A stretch of 64,000 nt of DNA from Pyrrhosoma nymphula (Eukaryota; Arthropoda; Insecta; Odonata; Coenagrionidae): NCBI GenBank assembly GCA_963573305.1, contig OY754329.1:82704576-82768575 (forward strand), in the 5' to 3' direction. This document shows, one piece after another, positions 12,715 to 23,620 of this stretch. The notes beneath the pieces are model-generated. The model searched no databases and was not told the origin of the DNA. It was given only the letters and a program-made list of their open reading frames with translations. Within the stretch, counting starts at the first letter, position 1. Each line of letters opens with the position of its first letter. The translations under genes and the position numbers were made by a program.

Positions 12715-12802
12715 ACAGATCCCGGTCAAGGCGAATGATTTTTTCCTCTGTGGAATATCGTACTCATGTGCACTTGCGGGTGACTCCGTAAAGGTAAATA
12801 CC
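12715..12802 (+). repeat. SINE-B tail fragment
   Basis: The segment holds CCCGGTCAAGGCGAATGATT and, 55 bp later, GCGGGTGACTCCGTAAAG. The same blocks in the same order follow the tRNA-like head in the SINE copies at 20.1-20.3 kb. The head with A and B boxes is missing, so this is a diverged 5'-truncated copy. Confidence 0.55.
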
Positions 12803-13590
12803 GTGGCTAGTCCCGGTATCCTCAAAATTGATCATTTTTCAGTTAAAATACCATGTAATACAATTTTGACGTGGAAATTTCGAGCTTTTGAATATGGTAG
12901 TTGTCTAGCTGAACTCTAGGAGTTTTATGACCGACTGTCAGTATTTCTTCGGTGAAATAATATTGTGTGCGCATGAATGAATCGGACTGTCGTTAATCCC
13001 TGAATACCAACTGCACAAGTACACGTTACTTCACTTAATGTTTCCTTTGGAATTAAGTCAATAAAAATCGTCAATGAAATTAAGACAATAAAAACAAGGA
13101 CAATGTAACGGAAAAAGTAAAATGGTAAAAATATGGCACGAATTAAGTCTTCATTTTCCGCGTTCACAGACCTCACATTGCATACGGTGTGAATTCTCGC
13201 AATACCCCGTGCTTGAAATTAGTAACTAGTCGCTATTGAAGCAACAAGTGGATTTGGTGGGGAAGGAAAGAAATTTCCTCCGATTATATTTGTAGAAGAG
13301 ATAAAAAATATACAAAAGCGTGTGTTTTACGGTACCTTAGGCAAAAGTGAAACTTCTTTCCTGGATCCAAGAAACTTGATTTTTATTTTTGAGAACTCAC
13401 CAAATATTTAAGCATGCGTGTTTCCAATAAAAAGTGTAGCCGTTGGGTGATCACGTTGAATTTCCTAAAGTTAAAATAATAGCAAACGTATTGGGCAGTA
13501 CTCAATTGAGTTGTACCAAAATATTGGCATAAATTTGCAATACAATAAGGAAATAATCTTGTGAAATTCTAGTGACTTTTGGTGGAGGTA
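12803..13590. other. AT-rich stretch without recognisable gene
   Basis: No feature can be supported. An 83-codon minus-strand frame at 12925-13176 contains one hydrophobic stretch but no family signature. Confidence 0.35.
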
Positions 13591-14896
13591 TACGAGGTGT
13601 GATCAAAATAATTAATTAAATAAATTTTTTAATATACCACGTTTTTAAAACGGTTAAAAAGTATAAAATAATTTTCCCTGGGCCCTTCTAAATTTTTGAG
13701 GATGAATTTTTAGTGGCTATAGAGATATTTATAAGACTTAAAGAGAAAAATTTGGGGCGCAGGCCAAGGTCTGTAGAGGTTCAAAAATGTACTTGGCTCT
13801 CTACCTGTTAACCTATACCCCTAAGCTCTCAGAAATTCATCCTGCATTTCACCTTCTACTACAAGAACTACCACTGACCCGATTTGTTTGCTGTAACTCA
13901 TATTAGTTATAGAAGTAATTGGGCTTAGTGAGAAAGGGGAACGGATTATATATTTCTGCAACAACTCGACGAGAAACCCAATGATATAAACATTGAGAAA
14001 GATATAAAATCTTACTGGAGTATGGCGTTTTATTTCATTGGCGGTTAAATCTCTTATTTCAATGCGCTTGAGTCCCAAGTAATGATACGATTCGTTTCGC
14101 AGCTATATTCGAATGGTGATGAAGTAATGCCTTCTGCTCTGTATTTGGCGTATGATGGACATGTAGCGCTTGTCAGTAGCTTAATTACGTAGAAAATGGT
14201 ATTACCAAGGATATTAGAAATTATTAGGAGGTTACTATTAAGACAGGAAATTATAAAACAGGTCTTTATATACACGTGATTATCATATGACTACATTCGC
14301 GAAAGTTTTTACCTTGGCTGTGCTATGCGCAGTATTCTTTAAACTCGCTACTTAATTCTCTATCTAATAAGAAGTAGATACTTACCAAAAATAAACTATC
14401 CTAATGTGTATTAAAATGCTCAAACCTAAATTCTTCAAGTATATTAATCGTCCGTTGAAATGAAGTTACGCCTCATAATGCACGCAGTAAGCTATACAGC
14501 CTGTCCCGCCTGTCCATTCTGGCTTCCACTGACGTCAGAGGGCTAAATCTTAGGTGGAGAGGTTAAGGAATCGAGACAACCTGTACTCTACAGACCTTGG
14601 GTGCAGGCAACCCATGATAATTAAGGAGGAGTAAAGGGACAAGGGTGCCGTAGAGCTCCCACAACTAATACCATTTGAAATGCACTGAAATTGGTTGTGA
14701 ATTCATCCGGATTATCTACTTCTATTATCTACTGCCTGAACCCCACGTTTTTCTCTTCAATTCTTACAAATATCTCCATAGCCACTAAAAATTCACCCTC
14801 AAAATTTAAGAAGGGCCCAGGGAAAATTATTTTATACCTTTTAGTCCGTTTTAAAAACGTGGTATATTATAAAAAAATTATTTAATTAATTATTTT
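13591..14896. mobile_element. long-TIR fold-back element with mariner-like tip
   Basis: Inverted repeats of about 160 bp lie at 13605-13764 and 14734-14896 and are roughly 85-90% alike, sharing for example AATATACCACGTTTTTAAAA and TTTTCCCTGGGCCCTTCT. The left arm is preceded by TACGAGGTGTGATCAAAA at 13591-13608, which has the form of a mariner terminal inverted repeat and recurs inverted at 17389-17406. The right arm lacks this outer tip. The roughly 970-bp interior has no transposase that I can read. It is probably a non-autonomous element that used mariner transposase, now with a damaged right end. Confidence 0.55.
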
Positions 14897-15026
14897 CAGC
14901 TTTTTAGTATCATGCCCGGGTGAAAGACTCCAATCGATTTTATACATCTTGATGAGACTCTGACAGGGATACATAGGGATACCCGATGTATTTCAGATTC
15001 TGTTAGCTGAGTTTATGGAATTGAAA

Positions 15027-15108
15027 TAATAAATTATTTATTTATTAATATTATTTTATAATAATTAATAATAATTTAATAATAATAAATAATAATTTAA
15101 TAATAAGC
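15027..15108. repeat. AT-rich low-complexity tract (TAA/TTA-like)
   Basis: About 80 bp built almost only from A and T in TAA/TTA-like units precedes the R2-like element. A similar AT tract follows the element at 16540-16610. Confidence 0.7.
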
Positions 15109-15145
15109 TGAGCTGTCAGGCAGGAACAAGGTTCTTGCCACGAAC

Positions 15146-16412
15146 ATGTTCGCGGTTCCTACACTGCGGTTCGCGGTTCCTACCTTCGTATGCATGAAGT
15201 GGAACGTCAACGAGTTGCAGAACCTCGATAGGGGAACGAGGAAGATGATGACCATCTATAAAAGTCTTCATCCGAAATCTTCTGTCGCCAGATTGTATCT
15301 CCCTCGCAATGTAGGTGGTAGAGGACTATTGAGTCTGGAGTGTCTCCACAACAGAGTTGTCCTGGGTACAGCTTGCCGAGTTGTGAAAGGCAGGGACCCC
15401 CTGCTCAATCTCGTGAGAGATCACGAGAGTGCGGGAGCAGGGGCGTTTCTCTTCCAGGCGGCAAAGAGGGCAGCGGACGAAACCGGTCTCGACTTCGACC
15501 CGTCATCCGACGGAAGCGACAATGACACGACCATATTGTCATTGAAGGCAGACGTCCTCAAGCTCGAAATAAAAAAAGCCGAGCAGAAGGCCTTGCTCAA
15601 GGTGCATACCGATAATCCCATGCATGGAGGTTTCTATCGAAACATCGAAAAGCATGGGCTATCGAAGGAGCTAACGTTTGCCTTCCTACGCTCCGCCGCG
15701 GCGCGCCGGTCTGAAGTCCGAGACCGAGGGTTTTGTCCTCGCGTGCCAGGATGGTGTCATAAACACACTCGTGTACCGCCGCATTATATTCAAGGCGGAG
15801 GTTGCGGATACGAGATGTAGGGCGTGCCGAGCCCAGCCGGAGACTTTGAATCACCTTCTCTCCGGCTGTAGTTATTACGCCAAGTCAGCGTATTTAGCTC
15901 GGCACAACGCGGCTCTACGGGTGTTATACTTTCATCTTCGACACCATTATGGCATCGACGAAACACCTGTGCTGCCCTACGCCACTGGAGATATTGAGTC
16001 CGTCGTGGAGAACGATAAATGCACAAGCTGGTGGAATTACTCCTTTTCCACCACCAGGCAGTTGGAGGCGACCAAGCCTGATATCGTTCTCCTCGACCAC
16101 CTCACACGCTCCATGTTCGTGATCGAGTTTTCGGCTCCGGCTGAAACTAACATGGATGCGAAAGAGGTGGAAAAACGGACGAAGTATCAAGACCTGCTTT
16201 TCGAACTTCGACAGATGTACCCCGGACACTCTGTGAAACTGGTGGTCCTCATCATAGGTGTGCTCGGTGGAGTTAAGGGCTCGCTGCTAAATAACATCAA
16301 GTGCATTCCGTCCTGCGTGGCACAGGCGGAATCACTAGTTGCACGCATGCAGAAGGCCGTCATCCTGGGGTCACTCCGTCTACTGCGGACGCATGACCCG
16401 ACAGCAGCGTAG
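15146..16412 (+). pseudogene. R2-like non-LTR retrotransposon, 3' part with restriction-like endonuclease
   Basis: Frame 1 (15146 to about 15700) encodes the segment after the reverse transcriptase palm of R2/NeSL/Utopia-type elements. It shows DRGTRKMMTIYKSLHPKSS, LYLPRNVGGRGLLSLE and a long acidic/helical stretch. Frame 3 (from about 15700 to the stop at 16412) continues with AGLKSETEGFVLACQDGVIN, a zinc knuckle CRAC-(x)n-H-LLSGC, and the restriction-like endonuclease signature KPDIVLLD...EFSAP...EKRTKYQDL. The two frames join only by a frameshift near 15700-15720, so the copy is broken. The polymerase domain upstream is missing, as in typical 5'-truncated insertions. The segment is clearly more GC-rich than its surroundings. 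RLE-bearing elements of this type encode one protein that nicks target DNA and primes reverse transcription there. The exact clade is not decided by what remains. Confidence 0.85.
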
Positions 16413-16608
16413 CCACTCATCCGATGGGCGTCGGACGTGGCTGCGATTACTACACAACCCCTCTCGAGTCTCCGGCCATTATGACGGCAATGAAACCCGA
16501 TGCTTGCCGGGGACTCGGAGGGTCATGTTACAACTGTAACAATTAAAATAATAATAATTAATAATATTAATTAATTATTTCAATTCAAATTAATTATTTA
16601 ATTTAGAT

Positions 16609-16795
16609 AACATGTAGCTAACATTGCATTGTCATCCACTTCTGAGCTATGGTTAAAATTACAAGCCTCTACCAGCACAACAGGAAATATGTTAATTAAA
16701 TAATTAATCAATTAATTACTATAATAGATAACTTATATTGCCTTGTTGTCCACTTCTGAGCTATGGTTAAATTGTTAAGTCTCTAGCTGATCGGG
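16609..16795 (+). repeat. two-copy direct repeat downstream of R2-like element
   Basis: Two related units of about 65 bp (from about 16609 and 16725) share TCCACTTCTGAGCTATGGTT and a following AAGYCTCTA block. They are separated by AT-rich sequence rich in TTAATTAA. A short GACA run (16830-16844) follows. They may belong to the 3' untranslated region of the preceding element or to an independent small repeat. Confidence 0.5.
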
Positions 16796-16917
16796 AAGTT
16801 AGTTTAAACTCGGTTGCAATATTCCACCCGGACAGACAGACAGACATGACGGAAACCGAACTAATACAAACGTGGTAAAAAAACGGAAATTTGTTTTTCT
16901 GAAAAAATATTTATTTA

Positions 16918-17406
16918 TTAATCAATATCAATTTTTTTCCCTTCAAATTAATCCCCCTTAGATATAATACACTTGTGCCAGCGGTTTTTCCAATCTTGGA
17001 AGAGCATCTGGAACTCACTTTTCGGTATAGAGTTCAGCTTCTTCAGTGATTCTGTTTTTATCTCATCAATGGTGGTAAAACCTCATCCTTTCATTGCTCT
17101 CTTCAGCCTTGGGAATAGAAAGAAGTTACAGGGGCATGTGGCGAATACGGTGGCTGAGGCAAAATAACGCTTTGTTTAAAAAATCACGAATAAGCAGTGA
17201 GGTGTGAGCGGGGGCATTATCGTGGTGCAATTACCACGAGTTGTTTTGCCACAACTCTGGGCGTTTTCGTCGGATTTCTTCACGCAAACGGTGCACAAAA
17301 TCCAGGTAGTATTCCTTATTGACCGTACGACCATGTGGCAGCCCATCGGAATTATGAAGCCCGCGGAATTTAAAAACTCCCGTTATTTTTTTCATCACAC
17401 CTCGTA
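16918..17406 (-). pseudogene. mariner transposase, internally deleted and frameshifted
   Basis: Read on the minus strand, the mariner-like tip TACGAGGTGTGATGAAAA (plus 17389-17406) runs directly into the middle of a mariner transposase. Motifs in order are RTVNKEYYLDF, RRKRPELWQNNSW, an in-frame stop, LHHDNAPAHTSLL (catalytic Asp codon at 17219-17221), PQPPYSP and, in another frame, TTIDEIKTESLKKLNSIPKS and FQDWKNRWHKC up to a stop near 16918. The third catalytic position (SPDLAP in intact enzymes) is destroyed by a deletion giving SPH. The N-terminal DNA-binding half is missing. At least two stops and two frameshifts make it a dead relic. The opposite terminal repeat is not recognisable. It lies about 500 bp downstream of the R2-like element. 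Confidence 0.85.
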
Positions 17407-17409
17407 GAA

Positions 17410-18387
17410 AGCAATTAAAGTTATTCTCTCTTACGAAAAAAATGTAAATAATTTCATTTTTTGGGCTAACGTTTAGCATTTACAGTGGCAAGATTATCAG
17501 AGTAGGAAGGAGCAGTATACTATACTGGATTATTTTTCAACTACTAAACTGAAGAGCGCAGATTCGCAGCTCATTCATATTTTGCCAATATTTCCGCCAA
17601 CTGTTTCCTTGAAACCTCTCTATTTTCTCTCTATCTCTTTCTTTCCCCACCTCGCATTACGATTTAACGACGAAAATTACATCGCTAAAGTGACGCTTTT
17701 CCTAGCATGCATTTTAAATTCACCCCAAGCGGCAAAAAGCCAGTGGCGGAACGTTCGTATAATACAAGTTTCACTTCAAAAGTAGAGTGAAAATTGAAAG
17801 CGGAAGACTGTAAGGATACCAAACTATTTTCAAACGAAAGACGATAGGAATACAGCTTCCCAAAAAGAAGATATCTTATTTCTAAGCCTTAAGAGCTCAT
17901 TGAGAAACAGTTCACGTAGACGGAAAGTACATTTAGCATTCTATAACGGACAATACAATTCTCTTCCACCTTGATAGCAAATCAACGGGTCCATATATTT
18001 GACGCCCAAGAGCCGATAAAAATAAACAAAAAGTACCAAACGTTCCGGTATGGCTGGAAGAGAGGGCTTTCCATGTCGCTTGATGCAGAAGAGCACGGGC
18101 GTTCTTCCGGACTTGTTCTTGAATTTCTAACGCCGACAAGAAATGTGTAGCAGCACCTTTTTTTTTAATGTGTCCAGTGAGGAGTGCAAAAGTTCTCTCA
18201 TTGTAAAAGTATTGAAGAAAGTAAAGAAGCAGACAACCTCCAAAGGTAACGGTGGGACCAGCAGGGTGAATATGAAGGCATGAGTGAGTTAAAATTAGCG
18301 TCAAAATACCCATATTCATTGAAATTTCATGGGTGGAAAAAGAATAGGTAATCGCTAATATTTTCCAGGTTTTTAAGATTCGATTGC
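17410..18387. other. stretch without recognisable gene
   Basis: A 160-codon minus-strand frame occupies 17933-18415. It has Ser/Leu-rich content, no recognisable domain and no supporting signal, and its start codon falls inside the repeat that begins at 18388. I do not call it a gene. Confidence 0.35.
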
Positions 18388-18789
18388 CCTTGTATTCACT
18401 CGTCCTGGTCCTCACTCATGTAGTGTGATTTTCTAAGGAATTCACATATTTAAATTTGAGTGTTTCAGGCATGACTTCGGGGAAGTGATAGATATTCATT
18501 TTGAATAAAAAAACTTCGTACTTTTCCACAATTAATTAAAAAGCAGCGACCGGTTTCACTTTAAGAAGGCATCTTCTGATGCCTTATTAAGATAAAAACC
18601 TGTCGCAGTTTTTAAATAAAGTGTGGAAAAGTACGAAGTTTTTTATTCAAAATGAATATACATATTTCACACATATACACATGAAAGTCAGCACAGGGAA
18701 ATGAACTGCTCTACTACAGTAATTTCAGTGAAATTCATGCAACGTTGGAGTTAATACTTGGTCAGCTCTACTCTCCATTATCAAACCAA
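18388..18789. repeat. 400-bp repeat, copy 1, with PLE-like hairpin
   Basis: This copy is nearly identical to 19086-19488; I count about six base differences. Inside is an inverted repeat, with left arm ATAAAAAAACTTCGTACTTT and right arm AAAGTACGAAGTTTTTTATT. It encloses a PLE-type core which on the minus strand reads CAGAAGATGCC, then GTGAAACCGGTCGCTGC. The ribozyme core is degenerate (CAGAAGA in place of CTGANGA). The GAAACCGGTCG form recurs near 23.6 and 23.8 kb. Confidence 0.7.
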
Positions 18790-19085
18790 TGTTTATTTAT
18801 GCCGAATGATGAACAAGAGGAAAAGAAGGTAATAATGGTAATGGAGCACAACAAGTATAATTTGCGGCACTCCTAAGAAGGTGTAATGCATTCTTAGAAC
18901 TTGAGATATAGGGTTAAATTCTTGGCCGGAAAGGAAACGAAGACCTAGTACATATCTAGATGATATCGTGATCCAATTGAGTTGTAAAAGATACGGAGAA
19001 AAGAAGAGAGTGGCTTTGGACGGAGAATATGGATGCAGCGACAAGGCGTTGCCTTTAGAACATGATGATAAATGTTTATCACTTT
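18790..19085. other. 296-bp unique spacer between the two 400-bp repeats
   Basis: It contains no recognisable feature. An 83-codon frame on the minus strand (18793-19044) has no family signature. Confidence 0.4.
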
Positions 19086-19488
19086 ACCCTTGTGTTCACT
19101 CGTCCTGGTCCTCACTCATGTAGTGTGATTTTCTAATGAATTCACATATTTAAATTTGAGTGTTTCAGGCATGACTTCGGGGAAGTGATAGATATTCATT
19201 TTGAATAAAAAAACTTCGTACTTTTCCACAATTAATTGAAAAGCAGCGACCGGTTTCACTTTAAGAAGGCATCTTCTGATGCCTTATTAAGATAAAAACC
19301 TGTCGCAGTTTTTAAATAAAGTGTGGAAAAGTACGAAGTTTTTTATTCAAAATGAATATACATATTTCACACATATACACATGAAAGTCAGCACAGGGAA
19401 ATGAACTGCTCTACTACAGTAATTTTAGTGAAATTCATGCACCGTTGGAGTTAATACTTTGTCAGCTCTACTCTCCATTATCAAACCA
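19086..19488. repeat. 400-bp repeat, copy 2
   Basis: This is a direct repeat of 18388-18789 at a distance of 698 bp. The copies end at the same point (CTCCATTATCAAACCAA) and start within a few bases of each other, while flanks on both sides differ. That pattern fits either two insertions of one short element or a local duplication with later replacement of the flanks. Confidence 0.75.
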
Positions 19489-19770
19489 ACCTTAGGGTTA
19501 AAGACCGGTGGCGGATACCTTAATGTTCTGATAAATTATCTGATAAGCAAAATATACAATGGAGTGGGAGACAGGCGTAGGGTATTATGGTGGAAGAAAA
19601 CAGCAGTAAAATTTGTAGGAACTAAAAACCATTCATTGGTCAATGAACCTGCTAATAAGTTGGCTTATAGATCGTCACTAACTTCATTTCGCATTTTTCA
19701 AAGGAGTTCTCAGCAAACCCAAATACTCTTAGTGTCAAATCCCCCCTTGAATTAGGACACCATACGTGGC

Positions 19771-20092
19771 TAATTCAAAGAACTGCGGAACTGGCCGCGC
19801 AGTAACTTTAACGGAGTCACCCGCTAGTGGTCACACAATTGTGTAAAATTCACAGTGAAAAAATCATTCGTACCCAGATTCGAACCCAGACCCCCCGATT
19901 CCGCGCCGAGTGCTCTACCAGTTAAGCTACCCAGGCGTCATCTCTCACTGTGAATTTCATGGAGGCTTTAAGGAGCAAGATGACTTCACAGGTACCGTGC
20001 ATACAATGCCAAAGTACCCGTGTGCGAACGCTAAGCGCTACTGTCCACTAGGTAAAGCCAAACATTTAAACACAAAGGTGTTTACTTTGAAA
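19771..20092 (-). mobile_element. SINE-B copy 1 (tRNA-like head, minus)
   Basis: On the minus strand the order is: a body block (plus 19935-20092), the tRNA-like head, then GAATGATTTTTT and the tail to TTCTTTGAATTA (plus 19771). The B box reads GGTTCGAATCT (plus 19876-19886) and the A box lies near plus 19918-19930. The arrangement is an inverted copy of 20094-20280 plus the block at 20284-20410, so copies 1 and 2 meet head to head at about 20093. A tRNA-derived SINE is likely. Confidence 0.65.
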
Positions 20093-20093
20093 T

Positions 20094-20280
20094 TCACAGT
20101 GAGAGATGACGCCTGGGTAGCTTAACTGGTAGAGCACTCGGCGCGAAATCGGGGGGTCTGGGTTCGAATCCCAGTCCAGGCGAATGATTTTTTCACTGTG
20201 AATTTCACACAATTGTGTGACCACTAGCGGGTGACTCCGTTAAAGTTACTGCGCGGCCAGTTCTGCAGTTCTTTGAATTA
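20094..20280 (+). mobile_element. SINE-B copy 2 (tRNA-like head, plus)
   Basis: The head at 20110-20182 folds roughly like a tRNA: acceptor GCCTGG/CCAGGC, A box TAGCTTAACTGG (20118-20129), and T arm CTGGG-TTCGAAT-CCCAG with B box GGTTCGAATCC (20161-20171). The anticodon loop would have G instead of U at position 33, and similar copies occur beside it, so it is a SINE head and not a tRNA gene. The tail contains GCGGGTGACTCCGTTAAAG. Confidence 0.65.
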
Positions 20281-20283
20281 GTC

Positions 20284-20542
20284 AAAGTAAACACCTTTGT
20301 GTTTAAATGTTTGGCTTTACCTCGTGGACAGTAGCGCTTAGCGTTCGCACACGGGTACTTTGGCATTGTATGCACGGTACCTGTGAAGTCATCTTGCTCC
20401 TTAAAGCCTCCATGAAATTCACGGTGAGAGATTGACCTCCTGGGTAGCTTAACTGGTAGAGCACTCGGCGCGAAAAAGAGTCTGGGTTCGAATCCCAGTC
20501 CAGGCGAATGATTTTTTCACTGTGAATTTCACACAATTACCA
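20284..20542 (+). mobile_element. SINE-B copy 3 (plus)
   Basis: This copy starts with the body block, which is the inverse of 19935-20092, and continues with a second tRNA-like head. The B box GGTTCGAATCC is at 20485-20495. The anticodon region is shortened to GCGCGAAAAAGAGTCT compared with copy 2. The tail breaks off after TTTCACACAATT. Confidence 0.65.
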
Positions 20543-21828
20543 TACGTGGCGTTTAGTTTTTTCCTAATTGAGTTCACAATGCAAAAGGAGCTCAGCTGTT
20601 GGAGGATGAAAATAGATAAATAACATGAGCATATTTTAGCATCCAATTTTAGGAAAGTTCCCTACATCACCTACACCTACTACACCGGCCACAAAAAATG
20701 TGAATGCAATGTGAACTATGAAACTCGTTAGTTTTCTCTTTGCTGTGATTATCCGCAGGTGAGTAAGAATTGGTGAAGCGCATAAATCTTAAAAAAGGCA
20801 AGAATTACCGATATTTCCACATCTTTTGGCCACAGTTACCGGCACTGATTATTTTCATTAGGTTTTGTAAACCAAAATTTGAAAATCATTTACTCATAAT
20901 AATAGAATAGAATATGGCAGAATAATAGAATATGTCAGCACCGTTCTTGGTGGTGGCACTCACAAATGCTCGCTTCAAATATTATTATGCATATAATGAT
21001 GTATTCGAAACAAAAACTGAAAATATTCCGAGGAAATGGAGCATGAATGACGTTCCACGGTACCAAATGCCAATCCCTTTGATAAGCGGAAAAGAAACGA
21101 AGATAACATATTTGCGCAAGGAAACATGCATTGTTTCCAGCTACGACTGCAATCCAGAATGCTCACTTTGGTGAATCACCAAGTAGGATAAGTCATCCGC
21201 CGTCACAACTGATTCAAAAACGTGAGAGGAATTAGGGCATGAGATAAAGATATATTTTATGCACATGCGTGATTTCTGCTACGCGGCACAATCCTTTATT
21301 CATTACGTTACATGCCACGCACATCCTTTACCAAAGCCAGCGTCGAAAGAGACGTTATCCTCCACGATTCTCCAGGCGTTGTGCCTAGCGAGCTTCCTCG
21401 GGATCTGCCGTGCATTTTACCCCAATGAGACCTTAAGCTTTTCAAAGGTAGATACGGAGCAATTTTTCTCTGAATCTGAATAAGCGTGGCCCAGTTAGAA
21501 GCCCCTATTCTTGTCACGTGATAAGGGAATTCAAGACTACAGACGTATGTTTGAAATATCTTAATCATAGACCTAGAAATGAATGGGGAGAATAATGACG
21601 AAGACCAAGGGTAGTAATTAAGGACATTAAGGGTGGCATAAAAATTAAGAATACATTCAGAAACAGTTCGCTGCAGGGAAGTGGAGAAAAGAGACGCAAT
21701 AAATCAATCATAAAATCGAGGGAACTTGAGCTCTACGGCCTCTTAAAGTAGCAAGTTATAAAAATCTCCAATGGCCTTATGTATGAATGAAATTCATTTA
21801 TGCATTTTGCATTGCAATGAAATTAATG
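20543..21828. other. stretch without recognisable gene
   Basis: No conserved coding or RNA feature can be supported. Overlapping frames at 21259-21568 on both strands show no family signature. Confidence 0.35.
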
Positions 21829-22018
21829 CATTTTGAATTAAATTAATGCATCATAAACCTAAATTTATCAGAGAATACAGGCAAATACATATGGCCGATA
21901 CAAAGGTCTAAAGATTTTACTGTTATTGGCACATATAATAATAGTGCACTAAAATGTTTAATAAACCAATATGACAATCTCAACATTAACTACGTTTATC
22001 TCCGAAATCTCAAATAAC
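21829..22018 (+). repeat. 190-bp dispersed repeat, copy 1
   Basis: It shares long blocks with 22577-22772: ATTAATGCATC, TAAACCTAAATTT, ATATGGCCGATACA, AATAAACCAATATGACAATC and AACTACGTTTATCTCC. The two are direct repeats about 750 bp apart, with an estimated 80-85% identity. The element type is unknown. Confidence 0.7.
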
Positions 22019-22399
22019 TTGTTAAATCAATTTTAGCACTGATGAATGATAATTATGAACCACAGACGGATATTATGAGTTCAATCGATATTTCAAATTT
22101 TTACTGCGAAGAAAATAAAAATGTTAGGAATATGGTTGCTTGTAGCTCACTAGTTGGATATAATTTCAAGTGAAGAAGCTAATAAATAAATATCAAGAAA
22201 ATTCGTGTTAATTCCTTTGATTACAGGCGCAAGAGGCACCTTTCACCTGCACAGGAAGGGAAAGTATCGCCTGTCGCCGCGCCGTTAGTGCTGACAACGG
22301 ACACTATTTTGGTGAAAGGCCAAATGAAAGAAAAAACTCCTCTTGCTCGATAAGCTGATTGAAAAAAAACTCGATAAGCTGATCACAAATCGGATCGTA

Positions 22400-22480
22400 A
22401 ACCATCTGGAAGTTGCGTTATCTCAGAGATAAACGTAGTTGAGTTGATATTATCAATTTTTAAGTACTTTATTGTGCTAT
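22400..22480 (-). repeat. inverted fragment of the same repeat end
   Basis: The plus strand reads TTGCGTTATCTCAGAGATAAA then CGTAGTTGAGTTG. This is the inverse of the ends of the direct repeats (AACTACGTTTATCTCC and AATAACGCAA). The right end of copy 1 and this fragment therefore form an inverted pair about 400 bp apart, as in a DNA element with terminal inverted repeats. Confidence 0.5.
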
Positions 22481-22576
22481 CATTTAAACTCTAATAGTAG
22501 GGGTAGTATCATTCCCAATTATAGTCGATTTTAACGCAAGTTACGCATATTACTACGTTGTGTGAGCGACAATAGA

Positions 22577-22772
22577 TAAATTTTGAATGAAATTAATGCA
22601 TCGTAAACCTAAATTTCTCAGAGAATATTGCCAAATATGCATATATGGCCGATACATATATATTTAAAACTTTTACTGTTATGAGCATATAAAATTATAG
22701 TGAAATAAATGTTTAATAAACCAATATGACAATCTCAACAAAAACTACGTTTATCTCCAAAATAACGCAAAT
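22577..22772 (+). repeat. 190-bp dispersed repeat, copy 2
   Basis: This is the second direct copy of the 21829-22018 unit. It ends with AACTACGTTTATCTCCAAAA, followed by TAACGCAA. Confidence 0.7.
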
Positions 22773-23620
22773 TGCATATATATAATGGTCAAGTTCATGA
22801 TCAGATTCACTAAGATAATGTATATCTTCTTTATTATGATACTTCACACCAGAGCAATGTCTATCGTGAATGGGACCAAATTGCCACAACCCTTGTCTTC
22901 ACGCAAGAATTAGCGCTGGAAATACGTCTCGTGCGTAGCCGACTAACTCTCCAATGCTTTCAACATTAATGCTCCCGTGGACGGCATAAACGTTTCCTGA
23001 AAGCTCAAGGAAGGGTAGGCATGTTCCTTTTCCCCTGGAAAACGAAGAATTCGAGGACAAGGAAAGAGGGTGTGAGTGAGAGTGCCGAATAAAAGAGAAG
23101 GGATGCAGGTAAATGGCAAGGGAAGGTTTCATTTTTACGGGAAAGGTGGTTGAGAAAAGGGTTGGTTAGGTAGGTACGAGAAACCCGAGTTGGAAGAAAT
23201 TCGAGAAAGAGATAGAGGAGGGGAGAGAGAGAGACGTCAGGGTAGAGGAACAAGATTAACGGTTTCTCGGGGGTAAGATGAGAAGGGGAAGAAGCACGCA
23301 TAGGAGGATGCTCTGAATCATGTCATGAGTGGAACGAAGCGGAAAATCTTTGGCATGAGGACAGCGGTGGAAGTGAATGCCAGAAAGAGGAAAAACAAAA
23401 GTAATGGAGGAAAACCGGAGGAAAAGAAATATGTTCTTGGGTTTCGAGTGGAGCAAAAAATGTTTTGGAACTAAAAAAGAGAGCAAACCATCGAAAAATA
23501 ATACGATGGAAGTCCTTCAGAGCACGAGAAGGACTCCAGCTCTTCATCACGGCTCCCTCCCTATCTTCAATTTTTGTTAAATTTATTTTCGGGTGGAAAC
23601 GTATTCAAATCTCAGGATGA
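22773..23620. other. purine-rich region without recognisable gene
   Basis: From about 23000 to 23560 the plus strand is strongly purine-rich (GAGGGGAGAGAGAGAGA at 23217-23233). Minus-strand frames here are Ser/Leu/Pro-rich by-products of that skew. No domain is recognisable. Confidence 0.4.

Noticed and set aside
17933..18415. 160-codon minus-strand frame
   Set aside because: No recognisable domain, Ser/Leu-rich, and its start lies within the 18388 repeat. Length alone is not enough in a 64-kb window.
20110..20182. genuine tRNA gene
   Set aside because: It folds partly, but position 33 is G, the anticodon stem relies on G-U pairs, and three related copies with shared tails lie side by side. 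A SINE head explains it better.
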